From NCBI RefSeq assembly GCF_900106805.1, contig NZ_FNNP01000002.1, positions 248,001 to 312,000 of the forward strand: a stretch of 64,000 nt of DNA. Reading direction: 5' to 3'. The stretch comes from Ruegeria halocynthiae (GTDB lineage Bacteria > Pseudomonadota > Alphaproteobacteria > Rhodobacterales > Rhodobacteraceae). Each line of letters opens with the position of its first letter. The stretch's first letter is position 1. The notes beneath the pieces were generated by a model, which was not told the DNA's origin, did no database searches, and saw only the letters and a list, made by a program, of their open reading frames with translations. A program made the position numbers and the translations under genes. This document shows positions 1 through 8,411 of the stretch, in pieces.

Positions 1-22
1 GTCGTAGGCGTTGTGGCGCCCC

Positions 23-3000
23 TCAGCCTTCATGGTCTTTCTCGAAATCTGAGGTGGCAGGATCACTCATGATCGAAGCGCTGGGATCGCGTAATCGCTC
101 TGACACTTCATTCAGATAGCCGGCCACAGTTTCCAGCAACCGCACTGCAACACCTGCATCACTTTCGATGACTGCGCGCAGCTCTTCGGCGCCGATCCGC
201 AGGAAGGCGCAATCGGTGCTGGCCACCAGATCCAGTTGCCGGGGTTCGTTGGTGATGATTGCAAGATCGCCGATCAGCCGTCCGGCCTCGACCGTCGAGA
301 TAGACCGCTTGTCGCCACGCTCATCGGTCCAATTCAAGTTGGCCTGACCCGAAATACACAAATAGGCGGCATCGGGCGCCTGACCGCGCGAGAAGATGGT
401 CTGCCCGGCGGCAGCCTCATACCACTGGGCGGAGAACGCCAGCAGACGCTGGTTGCGCCCATCTACCCGCGAAAACAGCTCGGTCGAGGAAATAATCTTG
501 AGTTTCCGGCTCAGATCATCGAACCCGCTGTCCTCGACCTCGGGGGACACGCGCGAGACACCATCAATGCGACCATCCTTGATCTCGACGAACAAATCGT
601 AGGCTTCGGGATGGGCAAAGTGATCCTCCATGAAGATCATAATAGATTCGGGCAGCAATTCGCGCAGCTTAAGTCGCGTTCGCAGTCGGCTTTCGGAATC
701 ATGGCTGGCCAGAGCCTTGTCGAGGATTAGGATATCGGGGCGCTTGATCCCTGCCCGTGAAAAGGCGGCACGTTCCTGAAACACCGTCGGCAGATTGTTC
801 CCACCCAGCCCGGACGGCAAATCATAGATGATCGCGGCGGCCCTGCGGCGCAGCCCGGCCTCGTTCAGAACCTCGGCCACCAGATCTTCGATCTCTTCTG
901 CCTGAGCGCCAGCCATGATCGACACGCGACCATAGAGCGCATTTTCCATTGCCGTCAGGCGCGGAACGTAGATATCGGGCGATACCGGCACGAACATCTC
1001 GCCCATAGCGCCGCGCAGTTTTTCGGCCTGACTGTGGCGGATGGACAGAATCTTGTCCTTGTATTCTTCGGGGAAACTAGGACCGATCTGCTCAGCGGTC
1101 AGCAGGAATGGCACCGTCAGAAGCAGCGCCCGCTCATGATCGCCGATAGCCTCTTCACCCCTGGTCTTGCGACGCTCCTCGATATCAAGCAGGCGGTGAT
1201 ACATATCTTTGGAAATACCCAACCGCAAGAACAGTGGGTGATCGGCCCCGTCACGACCAAAAGTCTGGTTCAGCGTTTCCAGCACAGCCTGGGCAATACC
1301 AAGGGCATCATCATCCAGATCATGCGCCTTAAGCATCGACAAGAAGCGCCCTTCACCGGCTAAAATGTCTGGCGCGATATTCCGTGACGGAGACGCAAAC
1401 AGCAGGTTACCTCCCAACGGGACCGCCGGATTGAATTGCTTGGGGTCGAACCGGTAGACGAACTTGTCCAATCCACGCCCTTGCAGACGATTGGCAACTG
1501 TATCGCGCAAATTGACAATCTCTTGCGCCAGTTGCGGATGCATCTTGGGATCGAACTGAGATCGCAGGGTGCGGCGAAACATGAACTCGTCAATGCCCAT
1601 AGCCTCGACCAGTTGGAACCACCAGTCACGAATATCTTCGATATCATCAAGGCCCGCCAGGTTAGGATCAATCCATTCGTCGGACAGGGAATCCGGAGGG
1701 TTCCCGGCACGCACTGCTTCGATCTGACGGCGGGATGGGGCTCGCAACTTTTCCTTTTCGTGCTGGGGATGCGTACGCAGCGGCATCAAAAGGTTGTCCC
1801 CCAAGGTCCCGTCAAACAGGTAGGGTCGCGAATAGGCATAACCGATCCTCGCCGCGATCACCGCCTGATGCAGGTCGTTCAGATTGTGACCGGCCATCAG
1901 AACCTCCCCCTGAACGGGCAACACCTCTCGGGTCAGCAACTGTGCAAGCGCGCTGCGTTCGGACGCATGTTTTGACTGGATCGCAACCCGAGCACCTTTG
2001 GGTATGATCAGATCGATATCCTCGAGGATGGTCTTTCCGTCATCGTCGCGAACAGTCACATTGCGCAGTTCGATATCTCCGCTCAGATGCGGGATAGACT
2101 CGGGGACGCCTTCAAACAACCGTTCCGGGATCATGTTCGAGGGCGCAAACCGCTCGGTCACAATTTCCCAGCGCAGCGACATGTCCTGCACCTGATTATA
2201 ATAGGTCAAAAGGTCCTTCCACGGGCCACTGAGGTCTTTGTACGCACCCAGCGCCGCCACCAGCGCACCTACCGTCACCTCGCCAGTGATCGCTAGATAT
2301 CCACCCACAGAGTAGAACAGGAAGGGTGTCATCTGAGTGATCAGATTGTTGAGGAACTTCATGAAGAACTTCTTGTTGTAGATCTTGAAACGGATCTCGA
2401 ACAAAGTTCCCAAACGGTGGCTGAATTGCGCAAGACGGTACCGCCAACCGCCGTTTGTGCGCAGGTCGCTGATCCCGGCGGCGCTTTCACCGATCTCAGA
2501 ACTCAGCTGTCGGACCTCCTGAATACGTTCCTTATTCAGAAGGTTGATTTGGCGCTGCAGTTTGGGAATCAGCCAGGCCTGCAAAGGGATAAGGGCAATA
2601 CTGGCGAGGCCGAACCACACGCTTTGCATGAAAAGAAATGTGACGATCGTCATCATCTGCCCAAATTGGAACACCGGCTGCGCGATGGCATCACCCATCA
2701 ACCCACCCATCGGTTCCGCCTCGGATGTAATCATCGACACCAGCTCACCCTGGCTGGTGGTCGCAAAGTAGGATTTTGGAAACCGCATCGATCGGCTGAT
2801 GAGCGTGAAACGCAGGCGGCGCAGCATCCGTTCAGCCAGAATCCCTTTCATGGTGTTAATGCGCATCTTCATCACGCCGCTGGCGATGACTGTGGCAAGA
2901 AAGGCGAAGCACAGAATCAATAGGTAGTGCACCTGTGTCACAGCGGTGCCAAACACCGTGACCGTATCCGCTGGTGCACCAATAGCATCGTTGATGATCT

Positions 3001-3118
3001 GCTTTGGAAGCTCCAACGAGGCGTACAGAAACGGAAAGGACAACACCGTCAGAAACAGCAGGGTCAGCTGTTGTTTTTTCGAATGTTTCCAGATGAATGC
3101 AAATAGAGTGGGTTCCAT
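23..3118 (-). CDS. ABC exporter-like membrane protein with degenerate ATPase and C-terminal cyclic-nucleotide-binding domain
   Basis: 1031 aa. Residues about 1-325 form an ABC exporter-type transmembrane domain with several hydrophobic helices. A nucleotide-binding domain starts near 350 but is degenerate. The Walker A place reads QSKHASERSA instead of GxxGxGKS. An insertion of over 200 residues splits the domain. The signature place reads LGGNNLP. The Walker B place reads DILILDKALASHD, so the catalytic Glu is Lys. Residues about 880-1010 look like a CNBD/Crp-type sensor domain (GQTIFSRGQAPDAAYL, then GRLIGDLAI). The family is seen in Rhodobacteraceae. Whether it hydrolyses ATP is doubtful, and a regulatory or structural membrane role is possible. 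The stop is at 23-25, so the gene is complete. It is divergent from the gene at 3361. Confidence 0.85.
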   Translation of the reverse strand: MEPTLFAFIWKHSKKQQLTLLFLTVLSFPFLYASLELPKQIINDAIGAPADTVTVFGTAVTQVHYLLILCFAFLATVIASGVMKMRINTMKGILAERMLRRLRFTLISRSMRFPKSYFATTSQGELVSMITSEAEPMGGLMGDAIAQPVFQFGQMMTIVTFLFMQSVWFGLASIALIPLQAWLIPKLQRQINLLNKERIQEVRQLSSEIGESAAGISDLRTNGGWRYRLAQFSHRLGTLFEIRFKIYNKKFFMKFLNNLITQMTPFLFYSVGGYLAITGEVTVGALVAALGAYKDLSGPWKDLLTYYNQVQDMSLRWEIVTERFAPSNMIPERLFEGVPESIPHLSGDIELRNVTVRDDDGKTILEDIDLIIPKGARVAIQSKHASERSALAQLLTREVLPVQGEVLMAGHNLNDLHQAVIAARIGYAYSRPYLFDGTLGDNLLMPLRTHPQHEKEKLRAPSRRQIEAVRAGNPPDSLSDEWIDPNLAGLDDIEDIRDWWFQLVEAMGIDEFMFRRTLRSQFDPKMHPQLAQEIVNLRDTVANRLQGRGLDKFVYRFDPKQFNPAVPLGGNLLFASPSRNIAPDILAGEGRFLSMLKAHDLDDDALGIAQAVLETLNQTFGRDGADHPLFLRLGISKDMYHRLLDIEERRKTRGEEAIGDHERALLLTVPFLLTAEQIGPSFPEEYKDKILSIRHSQAEKLRGAMGEMFVPVSPDIYVPRLTAMENALYGRVSIMAGAQAEEIEDLVAEVLNEAGLRRRAAAIIYDLPSGLGGNNLPTVFQERAAFSRAGIKRPDILILDKALASHDSESRLRTRLKLRELLPESIMIFMEDHFAHPEAYDLFVEIKDGRIDGVSRVSPEVEDSGFDDLSRKLKIISSTELFSRVDGRNQRLLAFSAQWYEAAAGQTIFSRGQAPDAAYLCISGQANLNWTDERGDKRSISTVEAGRLIGDLAIITNEPRQLDLVASTDCAFLRIGAEELRAVIESDAGVAVRLLETVAGYLNEVSERLRDPSASIMSDPATSDFEKDHEG

Positions 3119-3360
3119 ACCCTGCCTCGTGATGAAACTGTATGATCTGGGGCAACTGACGAATGGACACGCAGCCAGAACGCTGACGGTAAGCCGCAGG
3201 CCTCTCTATTGCAAGAATGGCTGGTGACTCACCAGTCGAATTCCAATCTGGCGCGCAGTCGCGTTTAGATTTCTGGAAGTTTTATTCGATAAAAGTTCAA
3301 GACTAGTTTGTCCCTTGCCCGGACTTTGACTAAAGAGGGGCAGTTTTGGATGATGGGGCG

Positions 3361-4122
3361 ATGGGCAAGTTTCTGGATCGTTATATTCAGCGTAAGGCTC
3401 TGGGGCGTTGGCAGCGTGCTGTGCACGAGTTAGATCAGGCCGCCTTGCCGGAACTACGCCGCCAACGGGATGAAGCGCGCCGCTTGCGCGGTCAACTGGA
3501 ACAGGTGATTCAAAAGGCAGACAGCCGTCTGGTCCAACCTTTGATCGGTGCGAACCAGTTTTCGAAACCCCTGGGAACCGACTGGTCATGGCGTCCAGAC
3601 CTGTGGCGCACACCGCTTATTCGCAAAGGCATCGCATCAGCCTCGCGCAAGGCGCGGTTGGATGGGCAGGTGACGCTGTTTCACGATTGCAGCCAAACTG
3701 AGATCGGCATGCAACAGATTCGCAACCGCGGCGACAAGGATCTGGCGCCGTTCAGTCTGGCAATAGAAGTTTTTGATTTTCAGGGGTCTTTTCTGTCGCT
3801 TTCAGTCGAGTTGCCATCGGACGCTGCCATGAAACTGACCCGCCAACATCTAATACGCGTTGAAACCCTGGTCGAATGTGAGCGCTCTACTGTCGTCATT
3901 GCCCGCCTCAACATTCAACATGGCCCGAATGCCGAACAGGTTCTGCGTGAACTTGATCTGTCGGCGCCCGCAACTGCGGTCGATTTCGATCTGGCGCATC
4001 TCAAGCTGAACGAGCGTCGGCTCGAGAAGCTCTGGCTTGATCTGATCATCGACCAGCCCGCGATGAACCGCGTGGTTTTCCGTGACCTGACATTCTGTCG
4101 CTACCACCGCGCCGATCTGTAA
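3361..4122 (+). CDS. DUF6478-like conserved protein
   Basis: About 253 aa. The chosen start is the ATG at 3361 (MGKFLDRYIQRKALGRW), which matches the usual beginning of this Rhodobacteraceae family as I remember it. A TTG 15 bases upstream, behind AGAGGGG, is an alternative. The N-terminal third is charged and helical (ELRRQRDEARRLRGQLEQV), likely a short coiled coil. A later part (GTDWSWRPDLWRTPL, then HDCSQTEIGMQQIRNRG) looks like a beta-rich domain. No catalytic motif and no signal peptide are visible. The function is unknown. It is followed after 10 bases by another small gene, probably co-transcribed. Confidence 0.7.
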   Translation: MGKFLDRYIQRKALGRWQRAVHELDQAALPELRRQRDEARRLRGQLEQVIQKADSRLVQPLIGANQFSKPLGTDWSWRPDLWRTPLIRKGIASASRKARLDGQVTLFHDCSQTEIGMQQIRNRGDKDLAPFSLAIEVFDFQGSFLSLSVELPSDAAMKLTRQHLIRVETLVECERSTVVIARLNIQHGPNAEQVLRELDLSAPATAVDFDLAHLKLNERRLEKLWLDLIIDQPAMNRVVFRDLTFCRYHRADL

Positions 4123-4132
4123 AGGGCAGACA

Positions 4133-4492
4133 ATGACACACACAACCCTGACTCCTATCCGCTTTGAAAACGCTCTGTGGGAAGGTCATGTGACCAGCGA
4201 CTGCACACCGCAAATCGAGGTGTTGTATCTGGGTGAGCTTTTGCCGGATGTGGAATTAACACCTGACGCTGATGGCTGGACGTTGCGCATCCCAGTACCC
4301 TCTACAGCGCTGTCGGAAGGTGTCCACTGCGTTATAATCCGCGACGAAAGTACCGATCAGAAATTAGGGGAATTTACCATTGTTGCAGGCGCACCTGTTG
4401 AAGATGACCTGAAAGCAGAAGTTGCCTTGCTGCGTGCGGAACTTGACATGCTGAAACGCGCCTTTCGCCGCTCTCAGGCACCTCAAGGCTAG
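4133..4492 (+). CDS. Small conserved hypothetical protein
   Basis: 119 aa, starting at ATG 4133 just after the DUF6478-like gene, behind a weak AAAGGG-type ribosome site. The sequence is mostly beta-strand-like (IEVLYLGELLPDVELTPDADGWTLRIPVPS) and ends in a short helical segment rich in Leu, Arg and Glu (LKAEVALLRAELDMLKRAF), which could form a coiled coil. No membrane segment, signal peptide or recognisable enzyme motif is visible. The tight spacing suggests that it works with the preceding gene. I do not recognise the family. Confidence 0.6.
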   Translation: MTHTTLTPIRFENALWEGHVTSDCTPQIEVLYLGELLPDVELTPDADGWTLRIPVPSTALSEGVHCVIIRDESTDQKLGEFTIVAGAPVEDDLKAEVALLRAELDMLKRAFRRSQAPQG

Positions 4493-4538
4493 TTCTGACA
4501 GCGGCGTACGGAGCTTAGATAATAGATGACAGAGGCAG

Positions 4539-4971
4539 TTAAGCTGCGTTCTTCATTTCGATCAGCTGGATGAGATTGCCGCAGGTGTCATCAAAAAACA
4601 GCCATATTGACGACCCCTGCGTCCATCGGCTCGGTAATGAAATTCACACCCCGGTCGCTCAGCTTCTTCCACTCAGCATCAAGATCTTGCACCTGAAACG
4701 AGTGGGCAGCGATACCATCGGCAACAATTGCATCCCTGAAAGGTTGAGTGGTGGGATGATCGCTTGGTGCAAGCAGCAATTCCCCTCCGTCGGGATCTTC
4801 TTCGGATACCACAGTCAGCCAACGATTGGCGCCCAGTGAAATATTGTGCTTCACCTTGAACCCAAGGACTTCGGTGTAGAAATTCCCGGCCTTGTTCCAG
4901 TCATCAACAAACACGCTGGTTACGTATATCTTGATGTCTTGGTTCCTTTTGGATCGTATCTGTTGAGCCAT
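4539..4971 (-). pseudogene. VOC/glyoxalase-fold protein with a 1-base frameshift near its C-terminus
   Basis: From ATG 4971 the frame gives a typical vicinal-oxygen-chelate (glyoxalase/bleomycin-resistance) domain: IKIYVTSVFVDDWNKAGNFY at the N-terminus, then LGFKV, GGELLLAP and HSFQVQDLDAEWKKLSDRGV. It reaches a TGA at 4591-4593. In the next frame the expected C-terminal end follows directly: DDTCGNLIQLIEMKNAA and a stop at 4539-4541. The switch lies in a run of six A (plus strand 4593-4598), and five would restore one frame. The gene overlaps the 3' end of an ArsR-type regulator by about 50 bases. It could be a true pseudogene, slippage, or a sequencing error in a homopolymer. Confidence 0.75.
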
Positions 4972-5240
4972 GATGCGGTAGCAATATGGTCTTTGCTGAT
5001 GCTTATCGAATGCGTCTTTGTGCACACATTCCACGCGATCTTGATCAAGCCAGCCTTCTCCAAAACAGCAAGATATTGTGAGACCGTCTGGCGAGACAAA
5101 GCAACACCATTTTCGGCAACCGGCGCAGCGCACACTTCGAACAACGACTGAGCGGTTTTTTTGCTCAGACGGTCTATGATGCGGCGGCGAGTACTGTCTG
5201 AGAGCGCCTTGAACATTAAGTCGAGTTGATCGTCTTTCAT
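4920..5240 (-). CDS. ArsR-family winged-helix transcriptional regulator
   Basis: 106 aa from ATG 5240 (MKDDQLDLMFKALSDSTRRR). A longer frame starts upstream at 5285 but lacks the family's usual N-terminus. The winged-helix core is clear: KALSDSTRRRIIDRLSKK, then SRQTVSQYLAVLEKAGLI as the recognition helix and wing. The tail H-S-I-S...W-L-N-R-Y fits the subfamily that is usually followed by a VOC or SRPBCC gene. The 3' end overlaps the VOC gene by about 50 bases, so the two are translated from one message. The inverted repeat at 5251-5268, 10 bases upstream of the start, is a likely autoregulatory operator. The ligand is unknown. No metal-binding CxC motif is evident. Confidence 0.75.
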   Translation of the reverse strand: MKDDQLDLMFKALSDSTRRRIIDRLSKKTAQSLFEVCAAPVAENGVALSRQTVSQYLAVLEKAGLIKIAWNVCTKTHSISISKDHIATASWLNRYDPKGTKTSRYT

Positions 5241-5250
5241 TTCGCCTTTG

Positions 5251-5268
5251 TGCAGTAATACTACTGCA
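5251..5268. promoter_or_regulatory. Putative ArsR operator (inverted repeat)
   Basis: Perfect 7-base arms TGCAGTA and TACTGCA separated by 4 bases (atac), ending 10 bases before the ArsR start codon. ArsR-type repressors bind such interrupted palindromes over their own promoter. The assignment is by position and symmetry only. Confidence 0.5.
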
Positions 5269-5492
5269 TATAAGGATAGGCTCAAAACCGACTATCTCGA
5301 GGATAATGCAATCGGCAGTGCCTTCCTGCGCCGTTGCAACCCCGTAAGTAGTACCTGCGCATAAGGCCAATATCTCTCGCAACGAATTGCCAGGTCAGTT
5401 CAGAATCTCCGCCACATCAGCCCAACCGCTGATGACACGCCGCAGCGTGTCGCTATCTTTTTGGGCCCATACGTGCATCATCGGACAGACCT

Positions 5493-7019
5493 ATGGACCG
5501 CAACAGCATCATAAAGATCATCGCGCTGATGGTGACGGCCTTCGGGATCGGGATAGATTTTACCGGAGCCCTGATGTTGGTCCCTGCCATCGAAAACAGT
5601 TTTGACACGGATATAACCAGCACCCAATGGGTTCTGAATATCTATGCTTTGTTTTTTGCTATGACGATGGTGGCCGGGGGTCGCCTGGGTGATATGTATG
5701 GTCACCGCAAGATGATGATTATCGGCCTTTCAATTTTTCTATTCGCCTCAGTTTTATGTTTTGCGTCCCCCGGATTGGACTACCTGATTGGTGCCCGCGC
5801 GTTGCAAGGGATTGGAGCAGGTTGCGTCTGGCCCTGCACACTTGCGTTCGGAGCCACCAAAGTTTCGAAAGAAGAACACCGCGCGATGATTATGGGGCTG
5901 ATCCTGGCCGGTGTTACCACAGGTAATGTCTTTGGCCCGATGATCAGCGGTGCTGCGGTTGATCTGGGTGACTGGAGGCTCTTTTTCCTCGCCAATGTCA
6001 TATTCTCTTGCATTTCAATGGCGACCGCCATCCTTCTGATGGAGCGTGAGACAGAACATAAAAAAGGGGAACATATCGACTTTGCCGGCATAGGTATCCT
6101 GTCCTTTGCGGTACTGCTGCTGCTTTATGGGTTGGATGTTGGGGCTGATTGGGGGTGGGTCTCACTGCCGCTCTTGCTGCTGCTTTCTGTCAGCGCAGTG
6201 TTGTTCTTTCTGTTCCCGAAAGTCGAAAGAAGGGTCCGGGAACCCTTGCTGCTGCCTCAGCTGATGCAGAACCGCGAATTTCTGATCACTCTGGGCCTGA
6301 ATATGTTCAACGTCTCGGCCGCTTTTGTAGGGCTGCTGTACTTTCCGCAATATATGCAAAAGGTTCTTGGTTGGTCCGTCTTTCAATCAGCGCTGGGGCT
6401 GGCGCCCCTGACCGTATTGCTGGCCGTTGGTTCAATTGTCTCGGGTACGCTGTACAATGATTTTGGACCTAAACGATTACTTCTTTGGGGTTATCTCTGC
6501 GCAACGGTTGGGGCGGCGAGCGTCGTCCTGATGCCAACCGGAACCGGGTACCTTCAAATCTTGCCGGGAATGGCCTTGATCGGATTAGGTGCAACACTGA
6601 CCGTCGGCCCCTCGGGAACTGCAGCCGTCTGCGCGGTCACGCCGGAACGTGCAGGTCTGGTGGGCGGTCTGAGCTTCATGACCCATCTGGTTTACGGCGC
6701 TATCTCGGTCGCCTGCGCCACAGCGATCATGTATGCGTCAAGCCTGTCCAGTCTGAAAACCCGACTTGCAACTGCCGGCATCGACATGTCCGAGGCTGAT
6801 CAGAAAGCGATCAATAGTGGAACGCTGACCACCGAGTCGTCCAAAGCTGTGCTACAAAAACTGAATGCAGGAGAGGCTGAGAAGGTTCGGACCGCCATTG
6901 CGGCTGCATTTGATACAGGTATGAACATGGCCTTTGTCTTTGCCACATTCTCGGTCGCCGCTGGGATCATACTTGCACTGATGCTGGACGAGAAAAAGTT
7001 GCACAAGGTCGAAGGCTGA
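5493..7019 (+). CDS. MFS drug/solute exporter, DHA2-type (14-TM)
   Basis: 508 aa, starting at ATG 5493. It is an integral membrane protein with about 14 hydrophobic helices. The MFS loop motif A is present after TM2 (GGRLGDMYGHRKMM), and motif C-like glycine spacing follows in ARALQGIGAGCVWPCTLAFG. Length and layout fit the DHA2 proton-antiport family (EmrB/QacA type), which exports drugs, dyes or metabolites. The substrate cannot be told. It stands divergent from the ArsR/VOC pair with about 250 bases between, so the ArsR protein could also control it. It ends 43 bases from the convergent ctpA stop. The terminator between them has its T-run on the minus strand only. Confidence 0.85.
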   Translation: MDRNSIIKIIALMVTAFGIGIDFTGALMLVPAIENSFDTDITSTQWVLNIYALFFAMTMVAGGRLGDMYGHRKMMIIGLSIFLFASVLCFASPGLDYLIGARALQGIGAGCVWPCTLAFGATKVSKEEHRAMIMGLILAGVTTGNVFGPMISGAAVDLGDWRLFFLANVIFSCISMATAILLMERETEHKKGEHIDFAGIGILSFAVLLLLYGLDVGADWGWVSLPLLLLLSVSAVLFFLFPKVERRVREPLLLPQLMQNREFLITLGLNMFNVSAAFVGLLYFPQYMQKVLGWSVFQSALGLAPLTVLLAVGSIVSGTLYNDFGPKRLLLWGYLCATVGAASVVLMPTGTGYLQILPGMALIGLGATLTVGPSGTAAVCAVTPERAGLVGGLSFMTHLVYGAISVACATAIMYASSLSSLKTRLATAGIDMSEADQKAINSGTLTTESSKAVLQKLNAGEAEKVRTAIAAAFDTGMNMAFVFATFSVAAGIILALMLDEKKLHKVEG

Positions 7020-7030
7020 CGCCTACCGGG

Positions 7031-7055
7031 AAAAAGGGCCGCTCGTAGCGGCCCT
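7031..7055 (-). terminator. Rho-independent terminator of the gpmI-envC-ctpA operon
   Basis: Perfect 9-base stem AGGGCCGCT / AGCGGCCCT (7035-7043 and 7047-7055) with a 3-base loop. Read on the minus strand it is followed by a run of five T (7031-7035 as A on the plus strand). It lies just past the ctpA stop codon. Confidence 0.85.
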
Positions 7056-7061
7056 AAATCG

Positions 7062-8405
7062 TTACTGCGAAGGTCCAGTCGGACTGAAGGCCGACAGACC
7101 TTTGAGGATATCAATGGCATAGGCCAGCTGATAATCCTCTTCCCGCAACTCAGCAGTGGCTTCTGCCTTGGCGCGGTCCTCTTCGATCTGACGAATCTCA
7201 TCTTCGCTGAGGCTGTCATTATTCAGGCTGCCACGCAGATCGGCCTCGGACCGGGTGCGGGCGTTTGTCTCTTCTTCTTCCTCTTCATCCGGGCGATTGC
7301 GCGGTTGTTCCACGATGATGTCCGGGCTGACGCCAAGCGCCTGGATCGAACGGCCCGAGGGCGTGTAGTAGCGCGAGGTTGTTAGTCGCATCGCTCCGTC
7401 CCCCCGCAGTGGCATAACCGTCTGAACCGATCCCTTGCCGAAACTCTTGGTGCCAACCACGATCGCGCGATGGTGATCCTGCAAAGCACCCGCAACGATT
7501 TCCGAAGCCGAGGCTGAGCCACCGTTAATCAGCACAACGATGGGCTTGCCACCGGTCAGATCGCCTGGTGTTGCGTTGAACCGTTCACCATCTTCAGGAT
7601 TTCTGCCTCGGGTCGAGACGATTTCACCCTCATTCAGGAATGCGTCCGAAACCTTAATGGCCTGCGTGAGCAGCCCGCCTGGATTGTTGCGCAGGTCCAG
7701 AACAACGCCATTGACGTTTTCAATACCCCCGGCCTCTTCGATTTGCTCTTCCAGCCCTTCCTTGAGGTTTGGATAGGTCTGATCATTGAACGTGGTGACA
7801 CGCAGAACAACACTGGTGCCTTCGGTGCGGACGCGCACGGCGGTCAGCTTGATGGTGTCGCGGACTATGGTCACATCGAACGGCTCTTGTTCACCTTCGC
7901 GAACAACCGTGATCACAATTTCCGATCCCACCGGACCACGCATCAGATCGACGGCTTTATCCAGAGTCAGACCCAGAATGCTTTCACCATCCACATGGGT
8001 GATGAAATCGCCGGCCTCGATTCCGGCGGCGTCCGCGGGGGTGTCATCGATCGGTGAAACGACTTTGACAAAGCCCTCTTCCTGAGTGACTTCGATACCC
8101 AGCCCGCCAAACTCGCCCCGTGTCTGCACACGCATCTGCTCGGCATCATCGGGCGAAAGATAGCTGGAATGCGGGTCCAGTGAAGTCAGCATTCCATCAA
8201 TCGCGGCCTCGATCAGCTCATCGGTTTCCACTTCTTCGACATATTGGGCGCGGATACGCTCGAAAATATCGCCGAACAGATCAAGCTGTTCATATACGCT
8301 TGCCTTGTTTTCGGCCTCTTGCGCCAGCAACGGACCCGCGATCTGTGTCGTTGCGATTATCCCTGCCACGGTGCCGGCCAAACCGGCCATCACAAATTTT
8401 TTCAT
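7062..8405 (-). CDS. ctpA: Carboxy-terminal processing protease, S41 family
   Basis: 447 aa. The N-terminus (KKFVMAGLAGTVAGIIATTQ) is a signal peptide or anchor, which places the protein in the periplasm. A PDZ domain lies at about 90-175 (RGEFGGLGIEVTQEEGFV). The S41 core follows with nucleophile Ser in GGSASASEIVAGAL and general-base Lys in GTKSFGKGSVQ. The C-terminus is acidic and low-complexity (DEEEEEETNARTRSE). The enzyme degrades or trims periplasmic and envelope proteins, often peptidoglycan hydrolases and lipoproteins. Being last in an operon with the EnvC-like activator, 6 bases downstream, fits a role in controlling cell-wall hydrolysis. A strong terminator follows. Confidence 0.92.
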   Translation of the reverse strand: MKKFVMAGLAGTVAGIIATTQIAGPLLAQEAENKASVYEQLDLFGDIFERIRAQYVEEVETDELIEAAIDGMLTSLDPHSSYLSPDDAEQMRVQTRGEFGGLGIEVTQEEGFVKVVSPIDDTPADAAGIEAGDFITHVDGESILGLTLDKAVDLMRGPVGSEIVITVVREGEQEPFDVTIVRDTIKLTAVRVRTEGTSVVLRVTTFNDQTYPNLKEGLEEQIEEAGGIENVNGVVLDLRNNPGGLLTQAIKVSDAFLNEGEIVSTRGRNPEDGERFNATPGDLTGGKPIVVLINGGSASASEIVAGALQDHHRAIVVGTKSFGKGSVQTVMPLRGDGAMRLTTSRYYTPSGRSIQALGVSPDIIVEQPRNRPDEEEEEETNARTRSEADLRGSLNNDSLSEDEIRQIEEDRAKAEATAELREEDYQLAYAIDILKGLSAFSPTGPSQ

Positions 8406-8411
8406 ACTCGT

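Noticed and set aside
4591-5382. Single 263-aa protein covering the ArsR and VOC region
   Set aside because: The upstream half of this frame is out of phase with the clear ArsR protein. Only the part from 4971 downward is real (VOC).
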